The notes below the pieces were generated by a model that did not search any database, was not told the DNA's origin, and saw nothing but the letters and a program-made list of their open reading frames with translations. Positions 54,062 through 63,022 of a stretch of DNA of 64,000 nt are shown in pieces. Source of the stretch: JBCCDY01 sp039030555 (GTDB taxonomy: Bacteria; Bacteroidota; Bacteroidia; Cytophagales; Cyclobacteriaceae); assembly GCA_039030555.1 (NCBI GenBank), contig JBCCDY010000009.1, forward strand, positions 62,001 through 126,000. The letters are read 5' to 3'. Positions within the stretch are counted from its first letter, which is position 1. Every line of letters starts with the position of its first letter. A program made the position numbers and the translations under genes.

Positions 54062-54572
54062 AAAGCCTGAGCCAGAGGAATACGAAGACTATTATGGCTT
54101 TTTTATCGAGAAAGTTCTTTCTGAAGATATATTGGCTTTTTTACATCAACAAGCCAATAATTTTATTTACCTACTCAAGAGTTTAAATGAAAATCAATTA
54201 AACCATAGATATAAAGAGGGTAAATGGACAACGAAAGAGCTGTTTGGACACTTGACTGATGTGGAGAGAATATTTGCTTATCGTGTATTAGCCATCTCGC
54301 GAGGCGATAAAGGAAAACTTCCCGGCTATGATCCTGAGACCTACGTCAGTATTGGAAACTATGATAATAGGCCAATAGAAAGCATAATTGATGAGTACTT
54401 GATGTTACGGAAATCGAATATCAATATGTTTGGGTCACTTTCTAAGGAAATGCTAAAAACGAGAGGTAATGTAAACGGTTCGATGCTTTCAGCAAGAGCT
54501 ATAATATACCTTATCGCAGGTCACCAAAAGCATCATGAATCCGTATTAAAGGAAAAGTATTTGAGCAAATGA
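54054..54572 (+). CDS. DinB-like metalloenzyme-fold protein
   Basis: A 172-residue four-helix bundle. The metal-binding histidines fit the DinB pattern: His in FGHLTDVER (helix 2) and the pair in AGHQKHHESVL (helix 4). These proteins use small thiols such as bacillithiol as cofactors, or have unknown activity. It overlaps the preceding carbonic anhydrase gene by 8 nt and the following holin-like gene by 4 nt (ATGA), so three genes form one operon. Confidence 0.85.
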   Translation: MIEKPEPEEYEDYYGFFIEKVLSEDILAFLHQQANNFIYLLKSLNENQLNHRYKEGKWTTKELFGHLTDVERIFAYRVLAISRGDKGKLPGYDPETYVSIGNYDNRPIESIIDEYLMLRKSNINMFGSLSKEMLKTRGNVNGSMLSARAIIYLIAGHQKHHESVLKEKYLSK

Positions 54573-54913
54573 ATATCATTTTAAAGCTATTATTGTCAGC
54601 ACTGTCTATCCTTGTTACTTCTTATTTGCTGAATGGGGTGTATCTTGATGATTTTGTTACGGCTATAGTTTTAGCTATTGTACTAACCATACTGAACTAT
54701 ACCGTAAAACCATTATTAATTGTTCTGACAATACCTCTAACTGTAGTTACTCTTGGTTTATTTCTTCTAATTATCAACGCCATAGTGATCTTGATTGCAG
54801 ATTCGTTGATTTCAGGCTTCCGTGTCGACAGTTTCTGGTGGGCCTTAGGTTTTAGTGTTATTGTTGCAATAATCAATTCATTTTTGAATGACCTGAATAG
54901 GTCTAAAAACTAA
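54569..54913 (+). CDS. YvlD/phage-holin-family membrane protein
   Basis: 114 residues with four membrane helices (about 3-20, 28-48, 52-75, 88-108). The pattern KPLLIVLTIPLTVVTLGLF and INAIVILIADSLISGF matches the phage holin 4-TM superfamily (PF04020-type, YvlD). It is chromosomal and in an operon with housekeeping-type genes, so not evidence for a prophage. It may influence envelope integrity. Confidence 0.85.
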   Translation: MNIILKLLLSALSILVTSYLLNGVYLDDFVTAIVLAIVLTILNYTVKPLLIVLTIPLTVVTLGLFLLIINAIVILIADSLISGFRVDSFWWALGFSVIVAIINSFLNDLNRSKN

Positions 54914-54997
54914 TGGAAACGGACACTAAAATTATTTTTATATAATGCCAGTTGCACCGTTTTCGTTAAATCTTTATATTCCTTTAAAACCAACCAA

Positions 54998-55561
54998 ATG
55001 AAAGTTTACGATAAAGACTTTTCTGAGGAGAAAATAAATGAAATCCGGAAAGCTATTGAATCTGGAAACGAAGGGTTCATTACCAATGAGGCTGAAGAGA
55101 ATAATGAAGAGCTTGTTAACTTTTTTTTCTTAGGAAAGTACGAGGGACATGATGTGGTCTATGATGCTTTGATGTATACATTAAGGCTACACCATAACAG
55201 TGAAATATATGAATTGGCTGAGCATAAGGCTGCTCAAAAGTTCCCCAACTTCAGGAAAATAGAATACGAAGAAGATGAAAACGGTGACCTTGAAGCTTTA
55301 GATAACGATGAAGAAGAGATGGGACTTTTCATGGCTCAAACGATTATAGAGCTTGAAGATGAAGAAGTAGTAAAAGTACAGGAACATGCAGAAATTGACC
55401 CGAATCTTGATTTTAGAATAGGACTTGATATTGGCCTAAACGTAGAAAGTATCAATACAGCGACTATCAAAAAATTCATTGGAGATTTTAATGATGATAA
55501 CCTCTCGCTAGATGAAACCTTATATTCCTTTCAAACGGAGGGAGAAGAACTTCAGGGATAA
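54998..55561 (+). CDS. Acidic cytosolic protein of unknown function
   Basis: A 187-residue acidic protein (many E/D, including EYEEDENGDLEALDNDEEE at about 88-106). It is predicted soluble, mainly helical in the first 80 residues, with a hydrophilic C-terminal half. I do not recognise a family. It is single, 84 nt after the holin-like gene. Confidence 0.6.
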   Translation: MKVYDKDFSEEKINEIRKAIESGNEGFITNEAEENNEELVNFFFLGKYEGHDVVYDALMYTLRLHHNSEIYELAEHKAAQKFPNFRKIEYEEDENGDLEALDNDEEEMGLFMAQTIIELEDEEVVKVQEHAEIDPNLDFRIGLDIGLNVESINTATIKKFIGDFNDDNLSLDETLYSFQTEGEELQG

Positions 55562-55617
55562 ATTCTCTTGAACAAACAATTTGAAGGATCTGCAGGTTTG
55601 CGATAAGATTGTTTGTT

Positions 55618-56520
55618 ATGTTAAAAATTGCCTGGTCTGAAATTTACGCCCACCCACTCCCCGAAAATCATAGGTTTCCAATGGAAAAATATGATCTGCT
55701 TCCCATGCAACTCAAACATGAAGGAACCATTTCAGAGGAAAACATTTTTAGTCCGGAACCAGTCGAGGAAAAGCTCATTCTTTCTACTCATAAATCGAGC
55801 TATTGGGATAAACTTAATAAGTTAGAACTGACTAAATCCGAGATTAGGAAGACCGGATTTCCACTTTCCAGACAACTCGTTGATAGAGAAATTACCATAA
55901 TCAATGGCACTGTTCAAGCATCACTCTTTGCTTTAGAATATGGAGTAGCGATGAATATAGCAGGTGGAACACATCATGCCTTTACAGATCGAGGTGAAGG
56001 GTTCTGTCTTCTGAATGATATTGCTATTGCAGCTAATTATCTTCGAATGAACGGCCTTGCTAAAAAGATACTGGTCATTGACTTAGATGTTCATCAGGGA
56101 AACGGAACAGCAGAAATTTTTAGAGATGAGCCCAATGTGTTTACCTTTAGCATGCACGGAGCAAGTAATTACCCCTATCAAAAGGAGGAGTCAAATCTTG
56201 ATATTGGTTTAGAAAACAATATTCAGGATGATGATTATTTAAGAATATTGAATCGCTCTTTGGATGAGACCTTTAAGATCTTTTCCCCTGAATTTATCTT
56301 TTTCCAATCAGGTGTTGATGTCTTAGCCACAGATAAGCTGGGTAAGCTCGGTTTAACTCTTCAAGGCTGTAAACAGCGTGATCAGATTGTGTTGAATTTG
56401 GCTAAATCCATGAATTTGCCCTTGGTAGCAAGTATGGGTGGAGGCTATTCGGAGAATATTAATGATATCGTTGAAGCTCATGCTAACACATATAGATTAG
56501 CGCAAGACCTTTTCTTCTAG
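55618..56520 (+). CDS. Histone-deacetylase/acetoin-utilisation-family deacetylase
   Basis: A 300-residue arginase/deacetylase-superfamily enzyme. The zinc and catalytic residues are visible: GGTHHAFTDRGEGFCLLND (with tandem His), DLDVHQGNGTAEI (zinc Asp and His), and FFQSGVDVLATDKLGKL (zinc Asp). It removes acetyl or other acyl groups from lysine, polyamines or small molecules; the substrate is not decided. ATG 55618 is preferred over the TTG 9 nt upstream. Cytoplasmic. Confidence 0.92.
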   Translation: MLKIAWSEIYAHPLPENHRFPMEKYDLLPMQLKHEGTISEENIFSPEPVEEKLILSTHKSSYWDKLNKLELTKSEIRKTGFPLSRQLVDREITIINGTVQASLFALEYGVAMNIAGGTHHAFTDRGEGFCLLNDIAIAANYLRMNGLAKKILVIDLDVHQGNGTAEIFRDEPNVFTFSMHGASNYPYQKEESNLDIGLENNIQDDDYLRILNRSLDETFKIFSPEFIFFQSGVDVLATDKLGKLGLTLQGCKQRDQIVLNLAKSMNLPLVASMGGGYSENINDIVEAHANTYRLAQDLFF

Positions 56521-56564
56521 GAATTCTTTATCCGAATTTGTAGTTTTTCTTCAGGCTTGAGTTT

Positions 56565-57269
56565 ATGAGTAAAGATCGGATCAAATTTCAAGAAAGTATT
56601 TATTTCACCATGTCGTTTGTAATGCTACTATGGTTGATGAAATACATTGAAACAGCATCTTCAATTGATTTTTCTTCACTTGGAATACTTCCTCGGACGC
56701 TTGAGGGTTCTTTGGGTATTTTAACCTCACCTTTAGTCCATGGAGATTTCTTTCATTTGTTTTCGAATACTTTTCCACTGATTTTTTCGGGTGTCGCCAC
56801 ATTTTATTTCTATAGGAGAGTAGCACCTTTCGTATTTCTGATTATTTACTTTTTCACTGGTATTATGGTCTGGCTTTTTGCAAGAAACGCATATCATATA
56901 GGTGCAAGCGGATTGATTTATGGGCTTGTCTCGTTCCTTTTTTTTAGTGGAATTTTCAGAAAGGACCTTCCAGCCGTTGCAATTGCACTCATAGTCGTGT
57001 TTCTATATAATGGAATGTTTTTAGGTTTATTTCCTTCCGATGACGGTGTTTCGTGGGAAACGCATTCCATAGGGGCTTTCATCGGATTCATTTGCTCATT
57101 TTCATTCAGAAAAATAGATTACTACAGAAATCACATTCAGAAAGCAGAAGAGGATACCGAGCCACAAACAGATGTTGAAAGCCCATTTGAAGCCGACAAC
57201 ACCTACGATAATGAAGGAGTGAATTTCACCTACACTTATCAAAAAAAGAAAGATCAATCCGATCACTGA
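56565..57269 (+). CDS. Rhomboid intramembrane serine protease
   Basis: A 234-residue protein with five to six membrane helices. The catalytic Ser115 sits in GASGLIYG and His167 in WETHSIGAFIGF. The HGDFFHLFSNTFPL segment fits the helix-2 His/Asn of rhomboids. A charged C-terminal tail of about 45 residues follows the last helix. It cleaves membrane proteins within or near the membrane; substrates unknown. Between the deacetylase and the OmpH-like gene it is probably monocistronic. Confidence 0.88.
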   Translation: MSKDRIKFQESIYFTMSFVMLLWLMKYIETASSIDFSSLGILPRTLEGSLGILTSPLVHGDFFHLFSNTFPLIFSGVATFYFYRRVAPFVFLIIYFFTGIMVWLFARNAYHIGASGLIYGLVSFLFFSGIFRKDLPAVAIALIVVFLYNGMFLGLFPSDDGVSWETHSIGAFIGFICSFSFRKIDYYRNHIQKAEEDTEPQTDVESPFEADNTYDNEGVNFTYTYQKKKDQSDH

Positions 57270-57291
57270 ATGGAATAGTCTATTTTAAAGC

Positions 57292-57299
57292 TATATTTG
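57292..57299 (+). promoter_or_regulatory. Probable -7 element of the OmpH-like gene
   Basis: TATATTTG matches TAnnTTTG exactly. It would give a start of transcription near 57307 and a 5' UTR of about 54 nt. No clear -33 TTTG is seen at the usual distance. Confidence 0.5.
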
Positions 57300-57360
57300 C
57301 CCCCATTTAGAAATTTGTTTAAACGATTAACCTAGAATAATCAATCAATTTACTTTTTGA

Positions 57361-57993
57361 ATGAAAAATTTATCTCTCATAATTAATGTAGTGCTGCTGG
57401 TTGCAGTTGGATTTTTATACGTAAAACAATTTTCAGGGCCAGGTTCTCCTGAAAGTCAAGATGGCGAAGAAATAACTGCCTCAGATAGCTTAAAAACAAT
57501 TGACTACGACCTGGCTTATATCAATTCAGATTCTTTAGTAAAGAACTATCAATACTTTGCCGATAAGCAGAAAGAGCTACAAGGCAAGCAGACAAAATTG
57601 GAGTCTGAATATATAAACAGGGCAGAAGGACTTCAGTCGCAAATCAGTGATTTTCAACAGACTGCCGGCACGATGACGATCAATCAGGCTCGCGCTATAG
57701 AAGAAGATTTAGTGAAAAAGCAGCAGAATTTATTAAAATACCAAGATAATATTCGTGCTCAGCTTATTCAGGAGGAAAATAAGATCAACCAGGAGATCTA
57801 TGGTGAGATAGACGAATTTTTAAAAGTCTATGGTAAAGAGAACGATCTGAAAATGGTTATGACGTACGTCTACGGGGGTACCATTTTATATGCAGATGGA
57901 GCATTAGATGTCACACAAGATGTAATTTCTAAACTAAATGAACGCTACGCTTCAGGGACTTCAGACAGTTCAGAGGCAGAAGGGCCTAATTAG
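57361..57993 (+). CDS. OmpH/Skp-family periplasmic chaperone
   Basis: A 210-residue protein. The N-terminal hydrophobic segment (IINVVLLVAVGFLYV) acts as an uncleaved anchor or signal. A long coiled coil (about 70-160) contains DKQKELQGKQTKLESEY and QNLLKYQDNIRAQLIQEEN, characteristic of OmpH/Skp, which clamps unfolded outer-membrane proteins. The end MVMTYVYGGTILYADGALDVTQDVI fits the family's C-terminal body. Length is normal. An acidic tail ends the protein. Confidence 0.88.
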   Translation: MKNLSLIINVVLLVAVGFLYVKQFSGPGSPESQDGEEITASDSLKTIDYDLAYINSDSLVKNYQYFADKQKELQGKQTKLESEYINRAEGLQSQISDFQQTAGTMTINQARAIEEDLVKKQQNLLKYQDNIRAQLIQEENKINQEIYGEIDEFLKVYGKENDLKMVMTYVYGGTILYADGALDVTQDVISKLNERYASGTSDSSEAEGPN

Positions 57994-58095
57994 ATCCATT
58001 CGTAGGTTGGGGCTTTTGTTTCTTTAACACTTATTTTTCTTTAGTTTAGAATGGTAATGTGTCTTAGAAATTTATGTTTTTAAGTTAGAAAGTCC

Positions 58096-61000
58096 ATGTG
58101 GAAATCCTTTTTAAAATTTCTTGGCGCTGAAGAAGCAGAGTTCGAAAAAGTTTCTTTGCTACTCGGGATGGGGTTTTTTATGGGCGTTTTTCTGGCTGCC
58201 TACCAGATAGGCGCCGAGGTTCTTTTTCTAAAAACTAAGGGCTTAGGTGAAGAATACCTAGACTATGCCTTTTTCGCTGCCGGTTTTCTGGGGATAGTTT
58301 CGACCATACTGTTCGTTTATTTCCAAAAGAGAATACCGTTTAAAAGGCTAGTGACTACCCAACTTTTCATAATTACGGTATTCCTGCTTTCGATCAGCGC
58401 TCTTTTGATTTATGCTGAAGGTCTGGAAGAAACCTCTTTTCAGAACCACGCTATTGTATTTACCTCTTTTGTAGCACTAGGACCAATCATCGCCTTAATC
58501 CTCTTAGGCTTCTGGGGAACATTTAATAGAATGTTTGATCTCCGAGCCTCGAAACGAATTATTGGAGGTATTGATACCGGGCAATTAACAGCTACCATTA
58601 TCGCTTTTTTTGCCATTGGTCTAATCCCCGAAAATCTCTATAATACCGCAAACTTGATATTTATAAGTGCGGGCTCAGTAACCTTGACTTTAGTTTTTCT
58701 TATTCTAATAGTCAGGAAGTTTGATCTTGATCAAATGGCTGGCCATGAAAAATCTTCCGAAGCAAGAGAAAGTGGATATGCCGATCTTTTCAAAAATAGG
58801 TATTTAAAGTACTTATCGCTATTTCTTATTGTATCCATGATTGCTACTCAATTCATGGAGTTTACATTTTTAAATACCGTAAATACGTTCTATCCTGAAG
58901 AAACAGAACTTAAGACTTATTTGGCATTTTTCAGTGGCCTGGTGATGATCGTAAGTTTTATAATTCAAACTTTTATAAATGATATCATCATAGGGACTTA
59001 TGGCTTAAAGGTATCTTTGCTGGTTATGCCGGCAGTTTTGGCACTTTTTACAATTGGCGCTGCCATATCAGGAAACGTATTCGGTTATGATGTAAAGAAC
59101 GATGAGCTCATCTACTTTTTCCTTTTCGTTTCTCTCGGACGTCTTTTTTCTGCTGCTTTTAAAGATGCTCTGGAAAGTCCGGCGTTTAAGCTATTTTTTC
59201 TTCCACTCGATATAAACGTAAGGTTTGATATACAGACTAAGATAGAAGGTGTTGTAAGTGAATTCTCGGCACTTATAGCCGGAACCTTGCTCGTTATACT
59301 AGGGCTTGATTATTTTAATTTTTTCAAGCTGATAAACTATACTTATGTTATCCTGGGCTTAGTTATAGTGCTTTATTTCATAACCTCAAAACTGTATTTG
59401 GCGTATCGAAAATCATTACAGGATACGCTAAATAATAATAAAAAAGCGACTACGAAGCTAAATAGTGAGCGTAAAATTATACCTCACATTCTTGAAAAGT
59501 CTGAAAGTGATAACCCTAGCCAATCTATATATGCCCTAAAGGTGCTGGAGAAGGTAGACCCTGTTTTGCTTGAGAAAACACTGAGAAAAAAATTAGACGA
59601 TCCTTCGCCTAAAATTAGAGAATACGCCATAGAAAGACTTCAAGAGATCAAAAGCCTTGATAGCCTAGAAATACTGAAAAAGAAAACCTCTTCAGGAAGT
59701 TTATCTGCCAGTAAAGAGCTTGCACTAAAGGCGATTGATGAACTATCTTCTATTGAAGGTTTTAAGATGTCTACGGAAAAACTCAAGGAACTCGTACGAT
59801 CTACAAACTCAGCAGATCGGGTTTTTGCTTCGAAAGTACTTTTAAGGCTCGAGGATGAAGAGCATGTCCCATTTTTAACAGAGCTGCTGAGAGATATAAA
59901 TCCAGAAGTACGTTCATCTGCCATTACAACTGTAGGAAAACTTGGTAGGAGGGAATTTTGGGGTTATTTGGTCGATAATCTCTCTTCTCCTCAATATTGT
60001 AATTCGGCATTATCGGCAATAGTGAAAATAGGAGAGCCGATTCTCCCATTTTTGGAAAGTCATTTTAATAAATCAGGTACAGGTATTCAAACCAAAGTAC
60101 GCATCACTCAGATTTATGGTAGAATAGGGGGTGAAGAAGCTGCTTCCTTGCTTTGGAAAAGGATTGATACCTTAGAAAAAGATGTATTTAGCCAGGTATT
60201 GTATTCGCTCGATGAGATGGGCTACCGGGCGCACGAATATCAAGCGGCAAGAATTAAGATTACTATAGAGTCCGATATAGAAGATTCAATATGGAACCTT
60301 TCGGCGCTTAGAGAGATTCCTAAAGAGCCTCAAAATGAATTAATCAGAACAGCTTTAAAAGAGGAAGTTCGCCATAATTTTGATCACATATTCATGCTTT
60401 TGAGTATGAATTATGATCCTGAGTCCATTCAGCTGGTCAAAGAGAATATTGAAAGTGGTGATAGTGATAAGGTCACTTTTGCACTCGAATTACTGGATAC
60501 TTTTATCACAGAGGATTTAAAACCAAAGCTATTCCCTCTTCTAGATGATATTTCAATTCTTGATAAGGTTAAAAAACTGGATGAATTCTACGCACCAGAG
60601 ACGTTTTCCTCTTTTGTGGATGTCTGCAGGAAACTTGTAAACCGTGATTTCAATAGAATAAATCGGTGGACAAAGGCACTTGCGCTCTATTATCTAAGAG
60701 ATCTGGTCAACGAAAATGAAAACGATCTTCAATATTTAGTTGCTTACTTATTCCACACAGATCTTCTTTTGAGGCAAACAGCAGCTTCATCACTTTATAA
60801 AATTAGTCCATCGTTATATGAAGAACATACAAGCCGTTTAGAGGAAGAGGTTAAGAAGTCCTTGGATAGGGCAATCGTACCTCCCGCTTTTTTGAGAGAT
60901 CAGATTTATCATGAGCATCTTAAAGTGGAACGTGTTAATATGCTCTCTGAAATAGGAGTTTTTAAGGAATTACCAGGTGTGGTGGTTGCAGAGATGGAAG

Positions 61001-61323
61001 ACTACGTTGAAGAGTTTGAGGTGGAAAAAGGATTAAGGATTATAAATCAAGGGGACTCAGGAACACCTCTTTATGTTATTCTTAAAGGTAGCCTTGATGT
61101 TAATGTAGATGAAAAAAGGGTAGCTCGTATTGGTGAAAACGAGTTGATAGGTGAATCTTACATTACTCAAAATGATCAGAATAAAGCATCTTTTGTAAGT
61201 TCAGAAAAGTGTATTCTGCTAAAACTAGATAAGGATAAGTTTTATGAGCTAACCTCCAAAAATTATCAGATAGTCGATGGACTATTCACTATACTCAATC
61301 AAAAGACTGAAGAAGTCTCCTAA
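58096..61323 (+). CDS. NTP-exchanger-like membrane protein fused to HEAT and cNMP domains
   Basis: 1075 residues in three parts. The N-terminal part (about 1-435) has some 11-12 membrane helices in the arrangement of NTP/NDP antiporters of the MFS fold (SLLLGMGFFMGVFLAAYQ, SLGRLFSAAFKDALESPAFKLF). The middle (about 460-940) is a long row of HEAT-like repeats (for example DPSPKIREYAIERLQEI, NPEVRSSAITTVGKLG). The C-terminal cyclic-nucleotide-binding domain (about 955-1065) has FEVEKGLRIINQGDSGTPLYVILKGS and GENELIGESY. No transport substrate can be stated. Regulation by a cyclic nucleotide is implied by domain content only. Likely single-gene transcript. Confidence 0.87.
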   Translation: MWKSFLKFLGAEEAEFEKVSLLLGMGFFMGVFLAAYQIGAEVLFLKTKGLGEEYLDYAFFAAGFLGIVSTILFVYFQKRIPFKRLVTTQLFIITVFLLSISALLIYAEGLEETSFQNHAIVFTSFVALGPIIALILLGFWGTFNRMFDLRASKRIIGGIDTGQLTATIIAFFAIGLIPENLYNTANLIFISAGSVTLTLVFLILIVRKFDLDQMAGHEKSSEARESGYADLFKNRYLKYLSLFLIVSMIATQFMEFTFLNTVNTFYPEETELKTYLAFFSGLVMIVSFIIQTFINDIIIGTYGLKVSLLVMPAVLALFTIGAAISGNVFGYDVKNDELIYFFLFVSLGRLFSAAFKDALESPAFKLFFLPLDINVRFDIQTKIEGVVSEFSALIAGTLLVILGLDYFNFFKLINYTYVILGLVIVLYFITSKLYLAYRKSLQDTLNNNKKATTKLNSERKIIPHILEKSESDNPSQSIYALKVLEKVDPVLLEKTLRKKLDDPSPKIREYAIERLQEIKSLDSLEILKKKTSSGSLSASKELALKAIDELSSIEGFKMSTEKLKELVRSTNSADRVFASKVLLRLEDEEHVPFLTELLRDINPEVRSSAITTVGKLGRREFWGYLVDNLSSPQYCNSALSAIVKIGEPILPFLESHFNKSGTGIQTKVRITQIYGRIGGEEAASLLWKRIDTLEKDVFSQVLYSLDEMGYRAHEYQAARIKITIESDIEDSIWNLSALREIPKEPQNELIRTALKEEVRHNFDHIFMLLSMNYDPESIQLVKENIESGDSDKVTFALELLDTFITEDLKPKLFPLLDDISILDKVKKLDEFYAPETFSSFVDVCRKLVNRDFNRINRWTKALALYYLRDLVNENENDLQYLVAYLFHTDLLLRQTAASSLYKISPSLYEEHTSRLEEEVKKSLDRAIVPPAFLRDQIYHEHLKVERVNMLSEIGVFKELPGVVVAEMEDYVEEFEVEKGLRIINQGDSGTPLYVILKGSLDVNVDEKRVARIGENELIGESYITQNDQNKASFVSSEKCILLKLDKDKFYELTSKNYQIVDGLFTILNQKTEEVS

Positions 61324-61398
61324 TAACATAATTTCCCACTAAACTATTATTTTTAGTAATAAAAATAATTATATTAGCATTCGTTGATAAAATGCTAA

Positions 61399-61677
61399 AT
61401 GGATATTTCAATTGGCGAAAAATATAAGTTAAGAATTACCAGCAGACGATTATCGTCGGGAAATTACCAGGTGAAGTTTATTATGAGGGAATCTGATGAA
61501 ATAGAGTCATTCTATGGTTATCTCTTGGTAAAACCAAAAACAACATTAAAGTATACGATACAAACTATTGAAAACCAGCTAGATAGTTTTTTGAATCCAT
61601 TCTCTTTAGTATCAACAGATCAGAAAACATCTAATTCTGCTAATAAAGGTACTATTTGTATGATTTTTAAGTCCTGA
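61399..61677 (+). CDS. Small protein of unknown function before an S24 regulator
   Basis: A 92-residue soluble protein with beta-rich character (KLRITSRRLSSGNYQVKFIM, FYGYLLVKPKTTL). No motif is recognised and there is no signal peptide. It starts about 75 nt after the fusion gene and ends 11 nt before the XRE-S24 regulator, so it is probably in its operon and might be its target or partner. Confidence 0.5.
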   Translation: MDISIGEKYKLRITSRRLSSGNYQVKFIMRESDEIESFYGYLLVKPKTTLKYTIQTIENQLDSFLNPFSLVSTDQKTSNSANKGTICMIFKS

Positions 61678-61688
61678 TTATATTAAAA

Positions 61689-62468
61689 ATGGCTAACGTA
61701 AACGAAAACATAAGATATCTAAGAAAGAATAAGGGCTGGACACAGGAGCAGTTTGCTAATGAGATTGGTATAAAGAGGTCATTGGTTGGTGCATACGAAG
61801 AGGGTAGGGCAGATCCCAGACTGAGCAACTTGGTTGAAATGTCGAAAGTTTTTGATGTACAGGTAGATGATCTTATTACTAAGGATCTTACTACACTGAA
61901 CAGGGAAGAGTTAAAAGCCTATCAGGCTAAAACAACTAAGGTACTTGCCATCACAGTTGATTCTTCTGAGCGGGAAAATATAGAAATTGTTCCTCAAAAA
62001 GCATCAGCAGGATATTTGAATGGATATTCAGATCCTCAATATATTGAATCACTCCCTCGATTTCATTTACCAACCTTATCTCCAAATACGACTTATCGTG
62101 CTTTCGAGATTAGCGGTGATTCGATGCTTCCTCTTGAGCCAGGTACCATTATAATCGGAGGATACTTAGAAGACCTCAGAGAAATAAAGAATGGTAAGCC
62201 CTATATTCTTCTCACCAAAGACGAAGGAATTGTTTATAAAAGAGTGTTTAACTATATAGAAGAGAGCAATAAACTGTTTTTGGTTTCAGACAACCAATCA
62301 TATAGTCCTTATCATGTAGAATTAGAGAATGTTATCGAAGTGTGGGAGGCAAAAGCCTACATTAGTACAAACTTTCCGGAATCTTCAGAAAACGATAAAA
62401 TGTCTATTGAAAAACTAACGGAGATTGTATTAGATCTTCAAAAAGAAGTGATAAAACTTAAAAACTAA
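61689..62468 (+). CDS. XRE regulator with S24/LexA-like peptidase domain
   Basis: 259 residues. An XRE helix-turn-helix (5-60) has TQEQFANEIGIKRSLVGAYE. The S24 domain (about 95-225) shows the self-cleavage elements: Ala107-Gly108 in KASAGYL, catalytic Ser145 in SGDSMLP and Lys184 in VYKRVF. A coiled coil (MSIEKLTEIVLDLQKEVIKL) ends the protein. Such phage-repressor-like or stress regulators can be inactivated by cleavage; the Bacteroidota forms are often chromosomal and not phage-encoded. No operator pair was identified in this window. Confidence 0.9.
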   Translation: MANVNENIRYLRKNKGWTQEQFANEIGIKRSLVGAYEEGRADPRLSNLVEMSKVFDVQVDDLITKDLTTLNREELKAYQAKTTKVLAITVDSSERENIEIVPQKASAGYLNGYSDPQYIESLPRFHLPTLSPNTTYRAFEISGDSMLPLEPGTIIIGGYLEDLREIKNGKPYILLTKDEGIVYKRVFNYIEESNKLFLVSDNQSYSPYHVELENVIEVWEAKAYISTNFPESSENDKMSIEKLTEIVLDLQKEVIKLKN

Positions 62469-62918
62469 TTAGCTGATCAGCTTTTTCCAGTCTTCAAAAC
62501 GAGTTGTGATTTGACTGGATAAGCTATCGAAATTTTCCCAACTGTCTTTTACATGGTAGAGCGAAGGAAGATTTTTAACCAAGGTATTCTCGTAGTCTTT
62601 TTTATAAATACCCCCTCCGTAGTAGTAGTAGGTAAACATGTTACCTTCTTTGCTGAAAAGCTCATATCCAAGATATCCATCCCATAGTTCACTTAATATA
62701 GTACAACCTAATTGACGATTCTGAAATCTATAAATTTGGATATCTGCTTCATCTTCAAAAAACTCTGAATAGAGTTCGTTATCGATAACCCAGCCTAAAT
62801 ACATTCCAATGTGAACGTAGGCTTGTTCGATTGGTAACATTTCCGGAAAATTACCTAAAAAATGATTTTTAGCATTGTCATAAATATTCTTCTGGATGCT
62901 AGCCTTTTTCTCGATCAT
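62469..62918 (-). CDS. DUF7832-like protein
   Basis: 149 residues. The block PIEQAYVHIGMYLGWVIDNEL resembles the hallmark HIGMYLAWLI of DUF7832 domain proteins, which are immunity-like in some genomes. The rest is acidic with a YYYYGGG stretch and a C-terminal WENFDSLSSQI helix. It starts its stop codon directly after the regulator gene (convergent, no gap). The function is unknown, and an immunity role is not shown. Confidence 0.6.
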   Translation of the reverse strand: MIEKKASIQKNIYDNAKNHFLGNFPEMLPIEQAYVHIGMYLGWVIDNELYSEFFEDEADIQIYRFQNRQLGCTILSELWDGYLGYELFSKEGNMFTYYYYGGGIYKKDYENTLVKNLPSLYHVKDSWENFDSLSSQITTRFEDWKKLIS

Positions 62919-63022
62919 TTTGAATTCTATTGGTTGAATCTTTTGCTTTTCAAATAGAAGATATAAAAATATTTAGATAAAACCATTTATGAAGTTATTT
63001 GTCAAATAAATGATAAATAATT

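Noticed and set aside
54569..54913. Holin-like protein as evidence for a prophage
   Set aside because: The YvlD/holin-4TM family is widespread in chromosomes and sits here in an operon with DinB and gamma-carbonic anhydrase genes; no phage genes are near.
61689..62468. XRE-S24 regulator as a prophage repressor
   Set aside because: No divergent cro-like gene, integrase or structural genes are nearby; chromosomal S24 regulators are common.
62469..62918. Toxin-immunity module with the adjacent regulator
   Set aside because: The protein resembles a DUF7832 family, but no toxin gene is adjacent, so an immunity role is not supported.
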